Of a DNA stretch of 25,077 bases, positions 16,672 through 25,033 are shown one piece after another (the first letter of the stretch is position 1; each line of letters starts with the position of its first letter). Location of the stretch: contig JALWON010000098.1 of the NCBI GenBank assembly GCA_027083475.1, positions 1 through 25,077 on the forward strand. The letters are read 5' to 3'. The position numbers and the translations under genes were made by a program. This stretch comes from Sulfurimonas sp. (GTDB lineage: Bacteria; Campylobacterota; Campylobacteria; Campylobacterales; Sulfurimonadaceae). The notes under the pieces were generated by a model that was not told the origin of the DNA, searched no databases, and worked only from the letters and a program-made list of their open reading frames with translations.

Positions 16672-16800
16672 GGACAATTATGGTAAGGAAACAGAAATTA
16701 GAACTTACTTTGAAATATATGATTGTTCTATATTCACAAGTAAAGTTGAGTAATGATTTTATTATTTTTTTGATAGATATATAGAAAACTAGGAGTTATA
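16672..16800 (+). other. 129-base gap before zorA with a possible coding relic
   Basis: One frame without a start (16673-16753) reads DNYGKETEIRTYFEIYDCSI and more before a stop, with protein-like composition; another frame from ATG 16680 encodes 34 residues. Neither is recognised. Just before zorA lies a good ribosome site (AGGAG, 16791-16795). No convincing terminator is visible, so transcription may continue from the helicase gene into zorA. Confidence 0.3.
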
Positions 16801-18546
16801 ATGAACGAAGAATTAGGAGTTGTTGATACAGAAGTTGTAGAACCTAAGGCCGATCACAAAGAAGTAGGAAAAGAAATCTCTTGTATAAGTAATTTTTTGA
16901 AAATTTTGTCTGTACCAACACTCTTATTGTTAACAGTTATATTAGCATATATAGGGATAATCCCTATAAATATGCATGTTCATTCAGTAATTATCATTGG
17001 TATTATCTACGTAATATTTTGGTTTTTTATCAAACATAATGCTTGTTATTCTATTTGTAGTTTTGAGAATAAGAAAAAGGTTCTTCTTGAGGAAGTATCA
17101 GCATATATCGATTCAAATCTTATACATTTGATGGGGCAGGATAAAGCCATTGGTTCCATTGATAAGTTTTTTAGTAAGTTTTCAAAACAACTTCGTAATG
17201 ATAACTTTGCAGGGGTTGCTGCCAGTACATTTCCTACCCTTGGTATTTTGGGTACATTTATTAGTATCGCTATCTCTATGCCAGACTTTGGAGTTGGCTC
17301 AACAGATGCACTTAACGATGAAATTACAAAGTTACTTGGTGGAGTTGGAACAGCTTTTTATGCTTCAATATATGGTATTTTCCTCTCTTTATGGTGGGTT
17401 TTCTTTGAGAAAAAAGGTTTCTCGTATATTCAAAAAGAGATTCGTGAAACGAAAGAGATGTTTGAAGAGAGATTGTGGAGTGATGAAGAGATTAAAAGAG
17501 CTAGTTTCGTTGAACAACAAGCACTTAATAGCGATTTGCAAAATACAATCAAACAGTCAATGTCCCCAGAGTTCATTAGAAATATGAATGATACTATTAG
17601 AGAACAGGCTACAATGCTTCTTGAGATACTACAAGAAGACAAAGCTTTACATGAAGAGCTAAGAGACACATATAGAACTGTATTAGAAAAGTTTACAGAA
17701 ATTACAGACAAGCAAGATAGTGTTAGTGGAAAACTTGATCAGTCAATTGAATCTGCGAATCAGTCTTATGCAAACTTAGCAGACAATGTAAGTAAGTTAG
17801 AATCACTAAGTAAAGTATTTCAGTCAAGTTATGATGCTGTGACTGCACAAAATGCATCTTCCAAGGAGATAGCTAAAGTTCTTGAGAATGTTGCAAGTTC
17901 ACTTAGTAAAGATACACAAGAGATAATCAAGTCTTTTGAAAACGTGAGTAATAACTTATCAACAACTCAAAATACGATGGGGGCGATGTCAAATAAACTA
18001 CTTGATATGTCAATGGGTATGCAAGACATATTAGATGGTTTAAATGACACATATAAGAACACTATAGAAAAACAAATGGAGAGTATTAGAACAACAGTAA
18101 ATTCATTAGAAAACCTCTACTCTAAATTTCATGATAATATTGATAACACATTGCAGTCCTTTGAAACGAGTGCTGCAAATATACAAGATGGTGGGGAGAA
18201 AATGGTAGAGTCAATCAAGAATCTAAATCTTCAAACCATTGGTGAAAGTATTTCTGTTATGTCTAAATCTTTACATTCTCTTGAGAGTTCTATGCAAACC
18301 ACATCAAGTAGTCTTGATCAATCAGTAACAAAATTTGATGAACAGTTTATTGAAAAACTTCGTTATACATTCAAAGTGTTAGATGAAGAAATTAGTAAGG
18401 TTCTAAGTAAAGTAGGTAGTGCGACAAAAACACTTGTTGATACATCTGGAAATATTGAAGAAAATCTTGAAGACTTTAATCAAGAACTTTTAGAAAAACT
18501 TGACATACTACTTAGTGTTATTCCTCAAAAAAAAGAAGATAGTTAG
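16801..18546 (+). CDS. zorA: ZorA-like MotA/TolQ/ExbB motor protein with long tail
   Basis: A 581-residue inner-membrane protein. Four membrane segments are visible: about 35-56, 60-78, 140-160 (FPTLGILGTFISIAISM) and 181-204 (GVGTAFYASIYGIFLSLWWV); the last two carry the MotA/ExbB pore signature. Residues about 205-581 are a Ser/Asn/Gln-rich heptad-like helical tail, the cytoplasmic tail that marks ZorA and sets it apart from ordinary ExbB or MotA. In Zorya, ZorA5-ZorB2 forms a proton-driven motor in the envelope that signals to cytosolic effectors on phage entry. AGGAG lies five bases from the ATG. zorB follows after two bases. The family call is strong because of the tail and the partner. 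Confidence 0.88.
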   Translation: MNEELGVVDTEVVEPKADHKEVGKEISCISNFLKILSVPTLLLLTVILAYIGIIPINMHVHSVIIIGIIYVIFWFFIKHNACYSICSFENKKKVLLEEVSAYIDSNLIHLMGQDKAIGSIDKFFSKFSKQLRNDNFAGVAASTFPTLGILGTFISIAISMPDFGVGSTDALNDEITKLLGGVGTAFYASIYGIFLSLWWVFFEKKGFSYIQKEIRETKEMFEERLWSDEEIKRASFVEQQALNSDLQNTIKQSMSPEFIRNMNDTIREQATMLLEILQEDKALHEELRDTYRTVLEKFTEITDKQDSVSGKLDQSIESANQSYANLADNVSKLESLSKVFQSSYDAVTAQNASSKEIAKVLENVASSLSKDTQEIIKSFENVSNNLSTTQNTMGAMSNKLLDMSMGMQDILDGLNDTYKNTIEKQMESIRTTVNSLENLYSKFHDNIDNTLQSFETSAANIQDGGEKMVESIKNLNLQTIGESISVMSKSLHSLESSMQTTSSSLDQSVTKFDEQFIEKLRYTFKVLDEEISKVLSKVGSATKTLVDTSGNIEENLEDFNQELLEKLDILLSVIPQKKEDS

Positions 18547-18548
18547 AA

Positions 18549-19208
18549 ATGGAAGAGTTAGAAGATATACAAGATAATTTTTGGATTTCATATGCTGACC
18601 TAATGGCAGGATTACTATTTATATTTATATTAGTGGTAGGTGCAATTATTCTAAAGCATAGCTACATGACAGAAGAGCTCACTCAAACAAGAAAAGAAAT
18701 TCAAAACTTAACGGGTGTTAAAGAACAAGTGATTAAGGGATTAAAAAACAAACTTGGGGATAAAATCAAGATAGATCCAAAGACAGGATCTATTAGTATT
18801 TCAGGTGATATTTTATTTGATCAAGGAGAGTATAAACTTAAAGACAATGCTAAACAAGAACTGAAAACAGTGCTAAATGATTACCTTGAAGTATTGCTAT
18901 ATGATAAAGAAATAAAGAAACATATAGATAGAATAATCATTGAGGGACATACAAATAGTGATGGTTCCTATTTGTACAATCTTGAGCTATCACAGAAGAG
19001 AGCATTAGAAGTGATGCATTTTATCTTTAAACTGAAACCTGATATTGAGCAAGAACTTCGAAAGTATATCACTGCAAGTGGGCGCTCTTATGCTGATAGG
19101 ATTATGGTTGGGAATAAAGAAGATAAATTCGCATCGAGAAGAATTGAAATTAAGTTTAGATTAAAAAATGATGAAGCTATAAATGAAATTTCAAGATTAT
19201 TGAGATAG
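18549..19208 (+). CDS. zorB: ZorB-like MotB/OmpA-family stator protein
   Basis: A 219-residue protein with one N-terminal membrane helix, FWISYADLMAGLLFIFILVV (11-30). It contains Asp17, the expected proton-carrying acid of MotB/ExbD/ZorB. A short linker leads to an OmpA-like peptidoglycan-binding domain: IIIEGHTNSDGSYLYNLELS, QKRALEV, then ASRRIEIKF near the end. The Arg-Arg pair and Asn-x-x-Leu-Ser are the usual diaminopimelate-contact elements. It starts two bases after zorA and ends two bases before the next gene, so all three are translationally linked. Confidence 0.9.
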   Translation: MEELEDIQDNFWISYADLMAGLLFIFILVVGAIILKHSYMTEELTQTRKEIQNLTGVKEQVIKGLKNKLGDKIKIDPKTGSISISGDILFDQGEYKLKDNAKQELKTVLNDYLEVLLYDKEIKKHIDRIIIEGHTNSDGSYLYNLELSQKRALEVMHFIFKLKPDIEQELRKYITASGRSYADRIMVGNKEDKFASRRIEIKFRLKNDEAINEISRLLR

Positions 19209-19210
19209 CT

Positions 19211-20458
19211 ATGAAACCATTAGTTAAGTTTAATCATATCACAAAAGCCAAGACGAAAATAGATAAGTTATTGGTTGATTTTGATGAAATTGTTTACAAG
19301 ACCAGAAGTATAAAGATTTCTACAATGACAAAGAAAATCCTTAATGAAATGGTAAAAAGGGATACAAAAGAAAAAGAGTTAAAGAAACTAGGTTATAAAC
19401 TAGATATTTCATTCTTTGATGAAGTATTTGAGAACTTCTTGTCTCTCGATGATAAGCAACAAAAGAAGTTTGTTGAACTTATTTCTATATACAAGAAGCG
19501 CATTTTCAAAACAAGAATATATCAGAATATCTTAATTAATTACACTCATCCTAATACAAAAAAAATGGCATATATTTTAACGGATAAATTTAAACCTGCA
19601 GTGTTACAATTGCCTATCTTGTCTTTTATCCATATTGTAGAGTCACCAAAAGAAGCCTATATATACTATCAAAGAAGTTCCATCAATGGCATATTTAAGT
19701 TTACTAGGCAGATAGATCCAACTTGTAAAGCACCACTATCTATTAGTGTTTTAAAGTCACTACTTGAACAATCAAATAAAAATGATTACGCATCTAATGA
19801 AAATGAAGAACTATATACTTTTTTAGTAAATCATTACAATGATGAAGATGGTGCGAAGTATGGCTTACATTATCTTTCAATATTTGATCCAAAGACTTAT
19901 GACAAGAGGGTCGTATCTTTCATTATTCAATGTAAAAATAATATACAGAATAAGTATCGTGAACTTGCTAATGAGTTGGATTTATTATTGTATAGACTCT
20001 ATGAGTATTCTTTAGTTTATGATGGATATTCAGAAATAGCAGATGAACTAGCTATGACACTTACTGATAAGATTATATCTGAAGCTTTTGGTACAGATGA
20101 ACGAAGTGTTTTTTGGAAACAATATACAAGTTCAATCACAGAACCAATTATATTTGTTAGACAACCTGTAGCTATGTTTATGATGAAATTCAAATCTATA
20201 GGTATTGTTGAATATATTGATGTTGGCAATGCTACTTATCTATATGAGGATACAGAATACAATAAAATTAAAGATAGAATATTGTTATCTGCTAGTAATG
20301 AGAAAAACACCTTAAATATTAACAGCCGTTTTAAGCAGCATACTCTAAAAGAAGTAACAAAAATTGGAACTAATAAATATGTACATAGGGGTAGTTGGAA
20401 AATTCAATTTCAAACTGACATGAAAAGAAGATATGGTGTTTCTCCTAGACAAAAATAG
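19211..20458 (+). CDS. zorC: ZorC-like protein with EH-signature C-terminus
   Basis: A 415-residue protein with no membrane segment. The C-terminal part fits the EH-signature domain: RSVFWKQYTSSI, then GIVEYIDVGNATYLYE (Glu334), and YVHRGSWKIQFQTDM (His392) close to the end. In type I Zorya, ZorC binds DNA and works with ZorD downstream of the ZorAB motor. Position directly after zorB (two-base gap) supports the call. It appears shorter than the best-known ZorC; the N-terminal 300 residues are helical and unremarkable to me. The assignment rests on remembered motif spacing plus order. Confidence 0.68.
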   Translation: MKPLVKFNHITKAKTKIDKLLVDFDEIVYKTRSIKISTMTKKILNEMVKRDTKEKELKKLGYKLDISFFDEVFENFLSLDDKQQKKFVELISIYKKRIFKTRIYQNILINYTHPNTKKMAYILTDKFKPAVLQLPILSFIHIVESPKEAYIYYQRSSINGIFKFTRQIDPTCKAPLSISVLKSLLEQSNKNDYASNENEELYTFLVNHYNDEDGAKYGLHYLSIFDPKTYDKRVVSFIIQCKNNIQNKYRELANELDLLLYRLYEYSLVYDGYSEIADELAMTLTDKIISEAFGTDERSVFWKQYTSSITEPIIFVRQPVAMFMMKFKSIGIVEYIDVGNATYLYEDTEYNKIKDRILLSASNEKNTLNINSRFKQHTLKEVTKIGTNKYVHRGSWKIQFQTDMKRRYGVSPRQK

Positions 20459-20735
20459 CTATTGTTTCTATTTAATGTTAGCATCGATGGAACGCAATAA
20501 GACATTTTTTTAATAGTTAAATGCGATGAAAATCTCTAAAATAGGCTTTTTATGCTTTAAATATTATTTATTGTACTTTACTGTTGAAACTATGAATTTA
20601 GCAAAGGTACATGATATTGAATTAATTGATAAATTGGATATTTTAGATTTGTGGGCATAAAATCCTCTTTTGTGAACTCTAACACGCCAAAAATATTATC
20701 AAAGTCATTCCGGTTGATATGTTAAAAACATCTAT
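20459..20735. other. AT-rich intergenic stretch downstream of zorC
   Basis: No gene is convincing. A 22-codon frame (20592-20660, MNLAKVHDIELIDKLDILDL...) has no ribosome site and may be a relic. A weak ATGTT/AACAT hairpin lies near 20719. I see no clear GC-rich terminator stem with a T-run after zorC or after the converging LprI gene. Confidence 0.4.
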
Positions 20736-21170
20736 TCATTCATGTTGTACTGAGCCAGAACATACTTCAGTATAATTGGCAACTCGTAACCATTCTTTTA
20801 AAAATGTAATTCTTTTTCGAATAAGTTCTGTCTTATACATGGTATAACACATCGGAAAAATACTTCCATAATACATTAATTTATTTGTTTCTGGAAATTT
20901 TAAATCTAAATCTAGTATTACTTGAGTTTCCCAATTTTTTTGAGATTTATTTAAGTTAGTAAGAAATTTTATTTTACCACTATATATTTTTTTAATTTTT
21001 TTAATTACAGCGTCTAATTCAGATTCTACTTTTTTTAAATCTTGGTCTGCATGTTGATTCAACTCAGTTTGAGTTACTCTCTCTTCTGATAGAGAACATT
21101 TGCTATTATCAGAATAAGCATTGAAATTAAAAAATAAAGTAATAAAAAAAATGATTCGCACTATGGACAT
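20736..21170 (-). CDS. LprI-family secreted protein (lysozyme-inhibitor-like)
   Basis: A 144-residue minus-strand protein. Residues 1-20 (MSIVRIIFFITLFFNFNAYS) form a Sec signal peptide, with likely cleavage after the Ala-Tyr-Ser. The mature part has the LprI (DUF1311) pattern: TQTELNQHADQDLKKVESEL, later LNKSQKNWE, a Gly-Ser plus Cys segment (YGSIFPMCYTMYKTELIRKR) and a helical Arg-rich end. Cysteines at about 25, 107 and 137 could form a disulfide outside the cytoplasm. Some members inhibit lysozyme; the function here is unknown. A G-rich ribosome site (GGGGGGA) precedes the start. It is the only clear minus-strand gene and shows no link to the defence genes around it. Confidence 0.75.
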   Translation of the reverse strand: MSIVRIIFFITLFFNFNAYSDNSKCSLSEERVTQTELNQHADQDLKKVESELDAVIKKIKKIYSGKIKFLTNLNKSQKNWETQVILDLDLKFPETNKLMYYGSIFPMCYTMYKTELIRKRITFLKEWLRVANYTEVCSGSVQHE

Positions 21171-21497
21171 GATATCCCCCCTTCTATGAATAATGTAAAT
21201 ATGTATTTAACTATTATAATTCTAACTAAAATTATTATGTTCTTTTCAGTTAGTGTTGATAGTAGTAAATTTTTCTGTAAATTTTTCATTAACTTGATAA
21301 TCGTGTTACAAATTTTCTCATATATACTTTCTTTATTGTGCATATATAACATTGCTATAAACCGTCAATAGTACTGCATGTTTCTAAATCAAAAATTGCA
21401 ACTTAATTTCGATTAATAAAATCTTCTTGGCTTACAATCCAGACACAAAGCTGTCAATCTAAAACCATACACTTCTATCATAAAATATGAGGAATGT
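21171..21497. other. Divergent promoter region between the LprI gene and the AAA-PcfJ operon
   Basis: About 330 very AT-rich bases. Two hydrophobic overlapping frames (21186-21371 plus, 21161-21352 minus) are open but lack ribosome sites and look like chance in AT-rich DNA. The plus-strand operon begins after TAAAAT (21481-21486) and GAGGA (21489-21493); no -35 box is clear. Promoters for both directions must lie here. Confidence 0.4.
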
Positions 21498-23618
21498 ATG
21501 ATGAGACGAAGAAGAAAAGCAAATTACAATTCAGATGAGCTGTATGATAAAACGCAGTATGCAGAAAAAGAGCTAATCGATAAGATATCACTTTGGGCAT
21601 TGCGTATTCTCTTTAAACTGAATGGTTCTAAAGAGTTTTTAGATTCGGATAATCGTTTTGATAGAGACTCTTTGGCCTATTTTCTTGGCGTTGGTGAGTA
21701 TATTGATATGGATTGTGATGCCTTCAAACGCAATGAAGTGTTTGCCATTTTAAAAAGAAATCTCAGTAAACTTGAAAAGAGAAAACGTTTTAGCACTTCA
21801 GAAATTCTTGCCAAAAATATTAAACAGCTCTCTAAGTTGATGGATTTAAATACTATAGAAGAACAGCTAATAGAGTTTTGTGTCATTGTGAATCAGTATG
21901 ATATCTTAAGAGATGCAATAAATTTACTCGGACATGAACTCAATACTACTCAAGCAAAAAGAGCACTCTCAGTAATATTGAACATACCAGGCAAAGAACT
22001 GGATAATAGTTTGAAATCTCATTCCAAACTTATGAAATCTTCTATTGTATCAATCAATAAAAACAATACACGCTCTTTGGATGGGAAAATAGAAATAATT
22101 ACTGAGAGCTTTGCAGATGATATGCTCAATTTGGATGAAGATATCTCTGTAATGATAAAAGAGGCAGTACGACCATGCAGTAAAAGCACATTGACAATGC
22201 AAGACTATGAGCACATCACAAAAGATTTAGATATATTAGTCCCTTACCTCTCGAATGCTCTTAATAGCAAACAAACAGGAGTCAATATTCTTCTCTATGG
22301 TTTACCGGGAACAGGAAAAACAGAACTTGCTAAAACTATTTCCGAGATCTTACAAACAGAGCTCTTTGAGATAAGCTATGCAGATGAAGATGATCAGGCA
22401 ATAGATGGGCGCTTTCGACTAAGAGCGTATAAGATGGCACAAGCATTACTTGCCAACAAAGATACCATTCTTATGTACGATGAAGCGGAAGATATATTTG
22501 AGAGTAACAGTGGTTTTTTTGCTCCAAAGAGACAAGAGAACAAAGCATGGCTTAACAGAATACTTGAAACCAACACTATACCAACCATTTGGATTACAAA
22601 TAACATCCATAGTATCGACAATGCAATGGTAAGAAGGTTTGATTATGCTATCGAGATGCCGATTCCAAAAAAATCCAAACGCGCACAGATCATTAAAAAC
22701 TATTCAGATAACCTGTTAGATGAGCAAAGTATTAAATTATTGGCCGAAAATGAGAACATAGCCCCAGCACTCATTACCCGTGCAACGAAAGTGATTAGCA
22801 GTATAGATGTAAAGGATAGGCCTAAAGCTTTTAAACAGGTACTCAACAATACACTCAAAGCACAAGGATACGCAGAGATAAAGGAAAAAAGTGCTGAATC
22901 CTCACTTCCCTCTGTGTACAATCCACAGTTTATAAATACAACTACCAATCTAGACAATCTGGCACAAGGTATCCTTGAACACCAAAACGCAAGACTCTGT
23001 CTTTACGGACCGGCAGGAACCGGTAAAAGTGCATATGGTAAATATATTGCACAAATGCTTGATAAACCGTTACTTTTGAAAAAAGGAAGTGACCTTATAA
23101 GTATGTGGGTAGGAGGCACTGAAAAGAATATAGCAAATGCATTCCTTGAAGCAAAAGAGGAGAAAGCGGTACTTGTATTTGATGAAGTAGATAGCTTCTT
23201 GGCTGATAGATCTCAGGCTAAACAGAGTTGGGAGGTAACACAGGTCAATGAGATGCTGGTACAGATGGAAAACTTCGATGGAATATTTATAGCGACAACG
23301 AACCTTATGGATAATCTCGATAGTGCAAGTTTGAGAAGGTTTGACCTTAAATTGGAGTTTTCTTACTTAAAACCTGAGCAAGCTTGGAAGATGTTTATCG
23401 CATACTCTAAAGAACTAAGTTTAAAAAAACTATCATCAACACTTCAAAGAATAGTGCAAAATATGAAATATCTCACACCTGGTGACTTTGCAGCAGTCAC
23501 CCGTCAAAACAGATTCCGACCTATTACAGATGCCAAAGATCTGTTGCAGAGACTTGAGGATGAGATTGCTATTAAGCAGGTGAGTGGTGGGAGTGTTATG
23601 GGGTTTTTGGCTTCATGA
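21498..23618 (+). CDS. Tandem-AAA ATPase, partner of a PcfJ-domain protein
   Basis: A 706-residue protein with about 230 N-terminal residues of unknown fold and two AAA modules. Module 1: Walker A GLPGTGKT (268-275), Walker B LMYDEAED (Asp328, Glu329), ITNN sensor, RRFDYAIE. Module 2: Walker A GPAGTGKS (504-511), pore-loop-like MWVGGTEKNI, Walker B VFDEVDSF (Asp562, Glu563), IATTN sensor, RRFDLKLEF. Both keep catalytic Glu and arginine-finger positions, so both should be active, like a remodelling or unfolding ring. The N-terminus begins with a very basic stretch (MMRRRRK). The start follows GAGGA; the next codon is also ATG. The stop overlaps the PcfJ gene start by four bases (ATGA). The specific role is unknown; a chaperone-like or defence function is inferred from the island. 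Confidence 0.85.
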   Translation: MMRRRRKANYNSDELYDKTQYAEKELIDKISLWALRILFKLNGSKEFLDSDNRFDRDSLAYFLGVGEYIDMDCDAFKRNEVFAILKRNLSKLEKRKRFSTSEILAKNIKQLSKLMDLNTIEEQLIEFCVIVNQYDILRDAINLLGHELNTTQAKRALSVILNIPGKELDNSLKSHSKLMKSSIVSINKNNTRSLDGKIEIITESFADDMLNLDEDISVMIKEAVRPCSKSTLTMQDYEHITKDLDILVPYLSNALNSKQTGVNILLYGLPGTGKTELAKTISEILQTELFEISYADEDDQAIDGRFRLRAYKMAQALLANKDTILMYDEAEDIFESNSGFFAPKRQENKAWLNRILETNTIPTIWITNNIHSIDNAMVRRFDYAIEMPIPKKSKRAQIIKNYSDNLLDEQSIKLLAENENIAPALITRATKVISSIDVKDRPKAFKQVLNNTLKAQGYAEIKEKSAESSLPSVYNPQFINTTTNLDNLAQGILEHQNARLCLYGPAGTGKSAYGKYIAQMLDKPLLLKKGSDLISMWVGGTEKNIANAFLEAKEEKAVLVFDEVDSFLADRSQAKQSWEVTQVNEMLVQMENFDGIFIATTNLMDNLDSASLRRFDLKLEFSYLKPEQAWKMFIAYSKELSLKKLSSTLQRIVQNMKYLTPGDFAAVTRQNRFRPITDAKDLLQRLEDEIAIKQVSGGSVMGFLAS

Positions 23619-25033
23619 ATCAACTTGCATGGAGACTGACTACAGATTTCAACAAAGTAAAGCATCTCTTTGCTGATACGCCTAGACTGGATTATTGTGT
23701 GGAGACTTATGTCTGTAGTTGCGGATATACTAAATTTATACTCAAATATCGTGATCAAGAGATAGACTATAAGTGTGATAAATGCGAAAATATGAGGTTT
23801 TGCAATGCTAATTTTGCATGGAGTAATTTTGCTTATTTTATAGAACAAGAGCTTGATACAGAGTTTGAATATGAATATAAAGTAGAATGTACTGACAATG
23901 CAGTAAGCTCTTGTTATGGGATAAGAATTCTTACAAAGATTGACTTTATGTCTCAAAAAGTGATCAATGATATAAAGGCTGTCTATACAGTCACATTGAC
24001 TCAAGAGGGTGAGTTAAAAAGAGATTATATACTTCAACCACCAAAAAAGGATAAAGCACAGGTTGAAGAAAATCTTCTTTATCATATCAATAATTGCAAC
24101 CTTTTTGATATACCAAAGCATCCAAAAAAGAAGATAACTTTCGATTTAGCGGCTTTTTTTCTTGAAAACAGAGAACTTAAAGATTTCGAGTTCTATTATT
24201 GGGAGTACATCCCAAAGATGGATCAAAAAGAGTTATTTGTCAATGATACACTCATACACTTAGCAAACCATCCAAAAGAAAAGTCTATTAAAAAAGCTCT
24301 TTATCATAACTATACGCAGCAGATGGATCAACATGGTAAATTTAATGCAATAGCTATAGAAGTTTTTTGCAAGACCATGAACGATACAAATATTATAGTC
24401 AAACTACTCAATCTAGAATCGACCTTTTTAATAGATAGTGGTTTGAATACTCAGGAGTTCTACCAATTGATGATCTTTTTAAAGAAATACTACACAGAAA
24501 AACAGCTCTTTAAACTCTTTAGTTCTCAAGAGTTTGAAAACAAACCATTTCTTTTTCGAGATATATTACGTGAATTTATTACTATGCAAGAGAGTATAGA
24601 ACATTCATTTAAAAAAGTTGCATGCAAAGCTGTTGCACTTCACGATGAGTTTGTTCGGTGTGGAGTTGAAGAAAGATATAAATATATGTTCACAAAAACT
24701 CTTTCATATAAAGCCAAAGAGATAAAGCCTTGTATAACAATAGGCAGATACAAAGTAAGCGTTCCCCAAACAGGGAGGGAACTTTTTAAATGGGCTGAAT
24801 CTCTTCATAATTGCATGGCCGGGTATTTTGATGCGATAGATTGTGGTGAAACGATAATCTACTGTTTTTTCAAAGATGATGATCTTCAGTTTGCTGTGGA
24901 AGTATCTGATGAATATATCATACAGGCAAGTGGAAAATATAATAGAGAAATACTTAAAGAGGAGGAGAAGATCCTTGAAAAATGGTTTCAAATTTCATTT
25001 AAGAAAATACAAGAGCAAGCAGATGCTGCTTAA
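23615..25033 (+). CDS. PcfJ-domain protein with N-terminal zinc-ribbon-like motif
   Basis: A 472-residue protein. Residues 34-57 hold Cys-Ser-Cys ... Cys-Asp-Lys-Cys (CxC-x17-CxxC, with one more Cys at 63), a probable zinc site. The middle is helical and unrecognised. The C-terminus fits the PcfJ-like family: VSVPQTGRELFKWAESLHNC (Cys400), MAGY, then IYCFFKDDDLQFAVEVSDE and IIQASGKYNRE, with the conserved His-x-Cys, Glu-Val and Gly-x-x-Asn elements. PcfJ was named from the enterococcal pCF10 conjugation region; its biochemical function is not established. The four-base overlap with the AAA gene implies a fixed stoichiometric pair. The gene appears complete, ending 44 bases before the window edge. 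Confidence 0.75.
   Translation: MNQLAWRLTTDFNKVKHLFADTPRLDYCVETYVCSCGYTKFILKYRDQEIDYKCDKCENMRFCNANFAWSNFAYFIEQELDTEFEYEYKVECTDNAVSSCYGIRILTKIDFMSQKVINDIKAVYTVTLTQEGELKRDYILQPPKKDKAQVEENLLYHINNCNLFDIPKHPKKKITFDLAAFFLENRELKDFEFYYWEYIPKMDQKELFVNDTLIHLANHPKEKSIKKALYHNYTQQMDQHGKFNAIAIEVFCKTMNDTNIIVKLLNLESTFLIDSGLNTQEFYQLMIFLKKYYTEKQLFKLFSSQEFENKPFLFRDILREFITMQESIEHSFKKVACKAVALHDEFVRCGVEERYKYMFTKTLSYKAKEIKPCITIGRYKVSVPQTGRELFKWAESLHNCMAGYFDAIDCGETIIYCFFKDDDLQFAVEVSDEYIIQASGKYNREILKEEEKILEKWFQISFKKIQEQADAA

Noticed and set aside
17150..17587. 145-codon plus-strand ORF inside zorA in another frame
   Set aside because: It is fully contained in zorA, whose membrane segments and tail explain the sequence; no ribosome site or domain.
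20592..20660. 22-codon ORF downstream of zorC
   Set aside because: Too short, no ribosome site, no recognised motif; mentioned only in the intergenic entry.
21161..21371. Two hydrophobic overlapping ORFs on opposite strands (63 and 61 codons)
   Set aside because: Neither has a ribosome site, they are antisense to each other, and such frames are expected by chance in very AT-rich DNA. The minus frame merely runs into the LprI start region.
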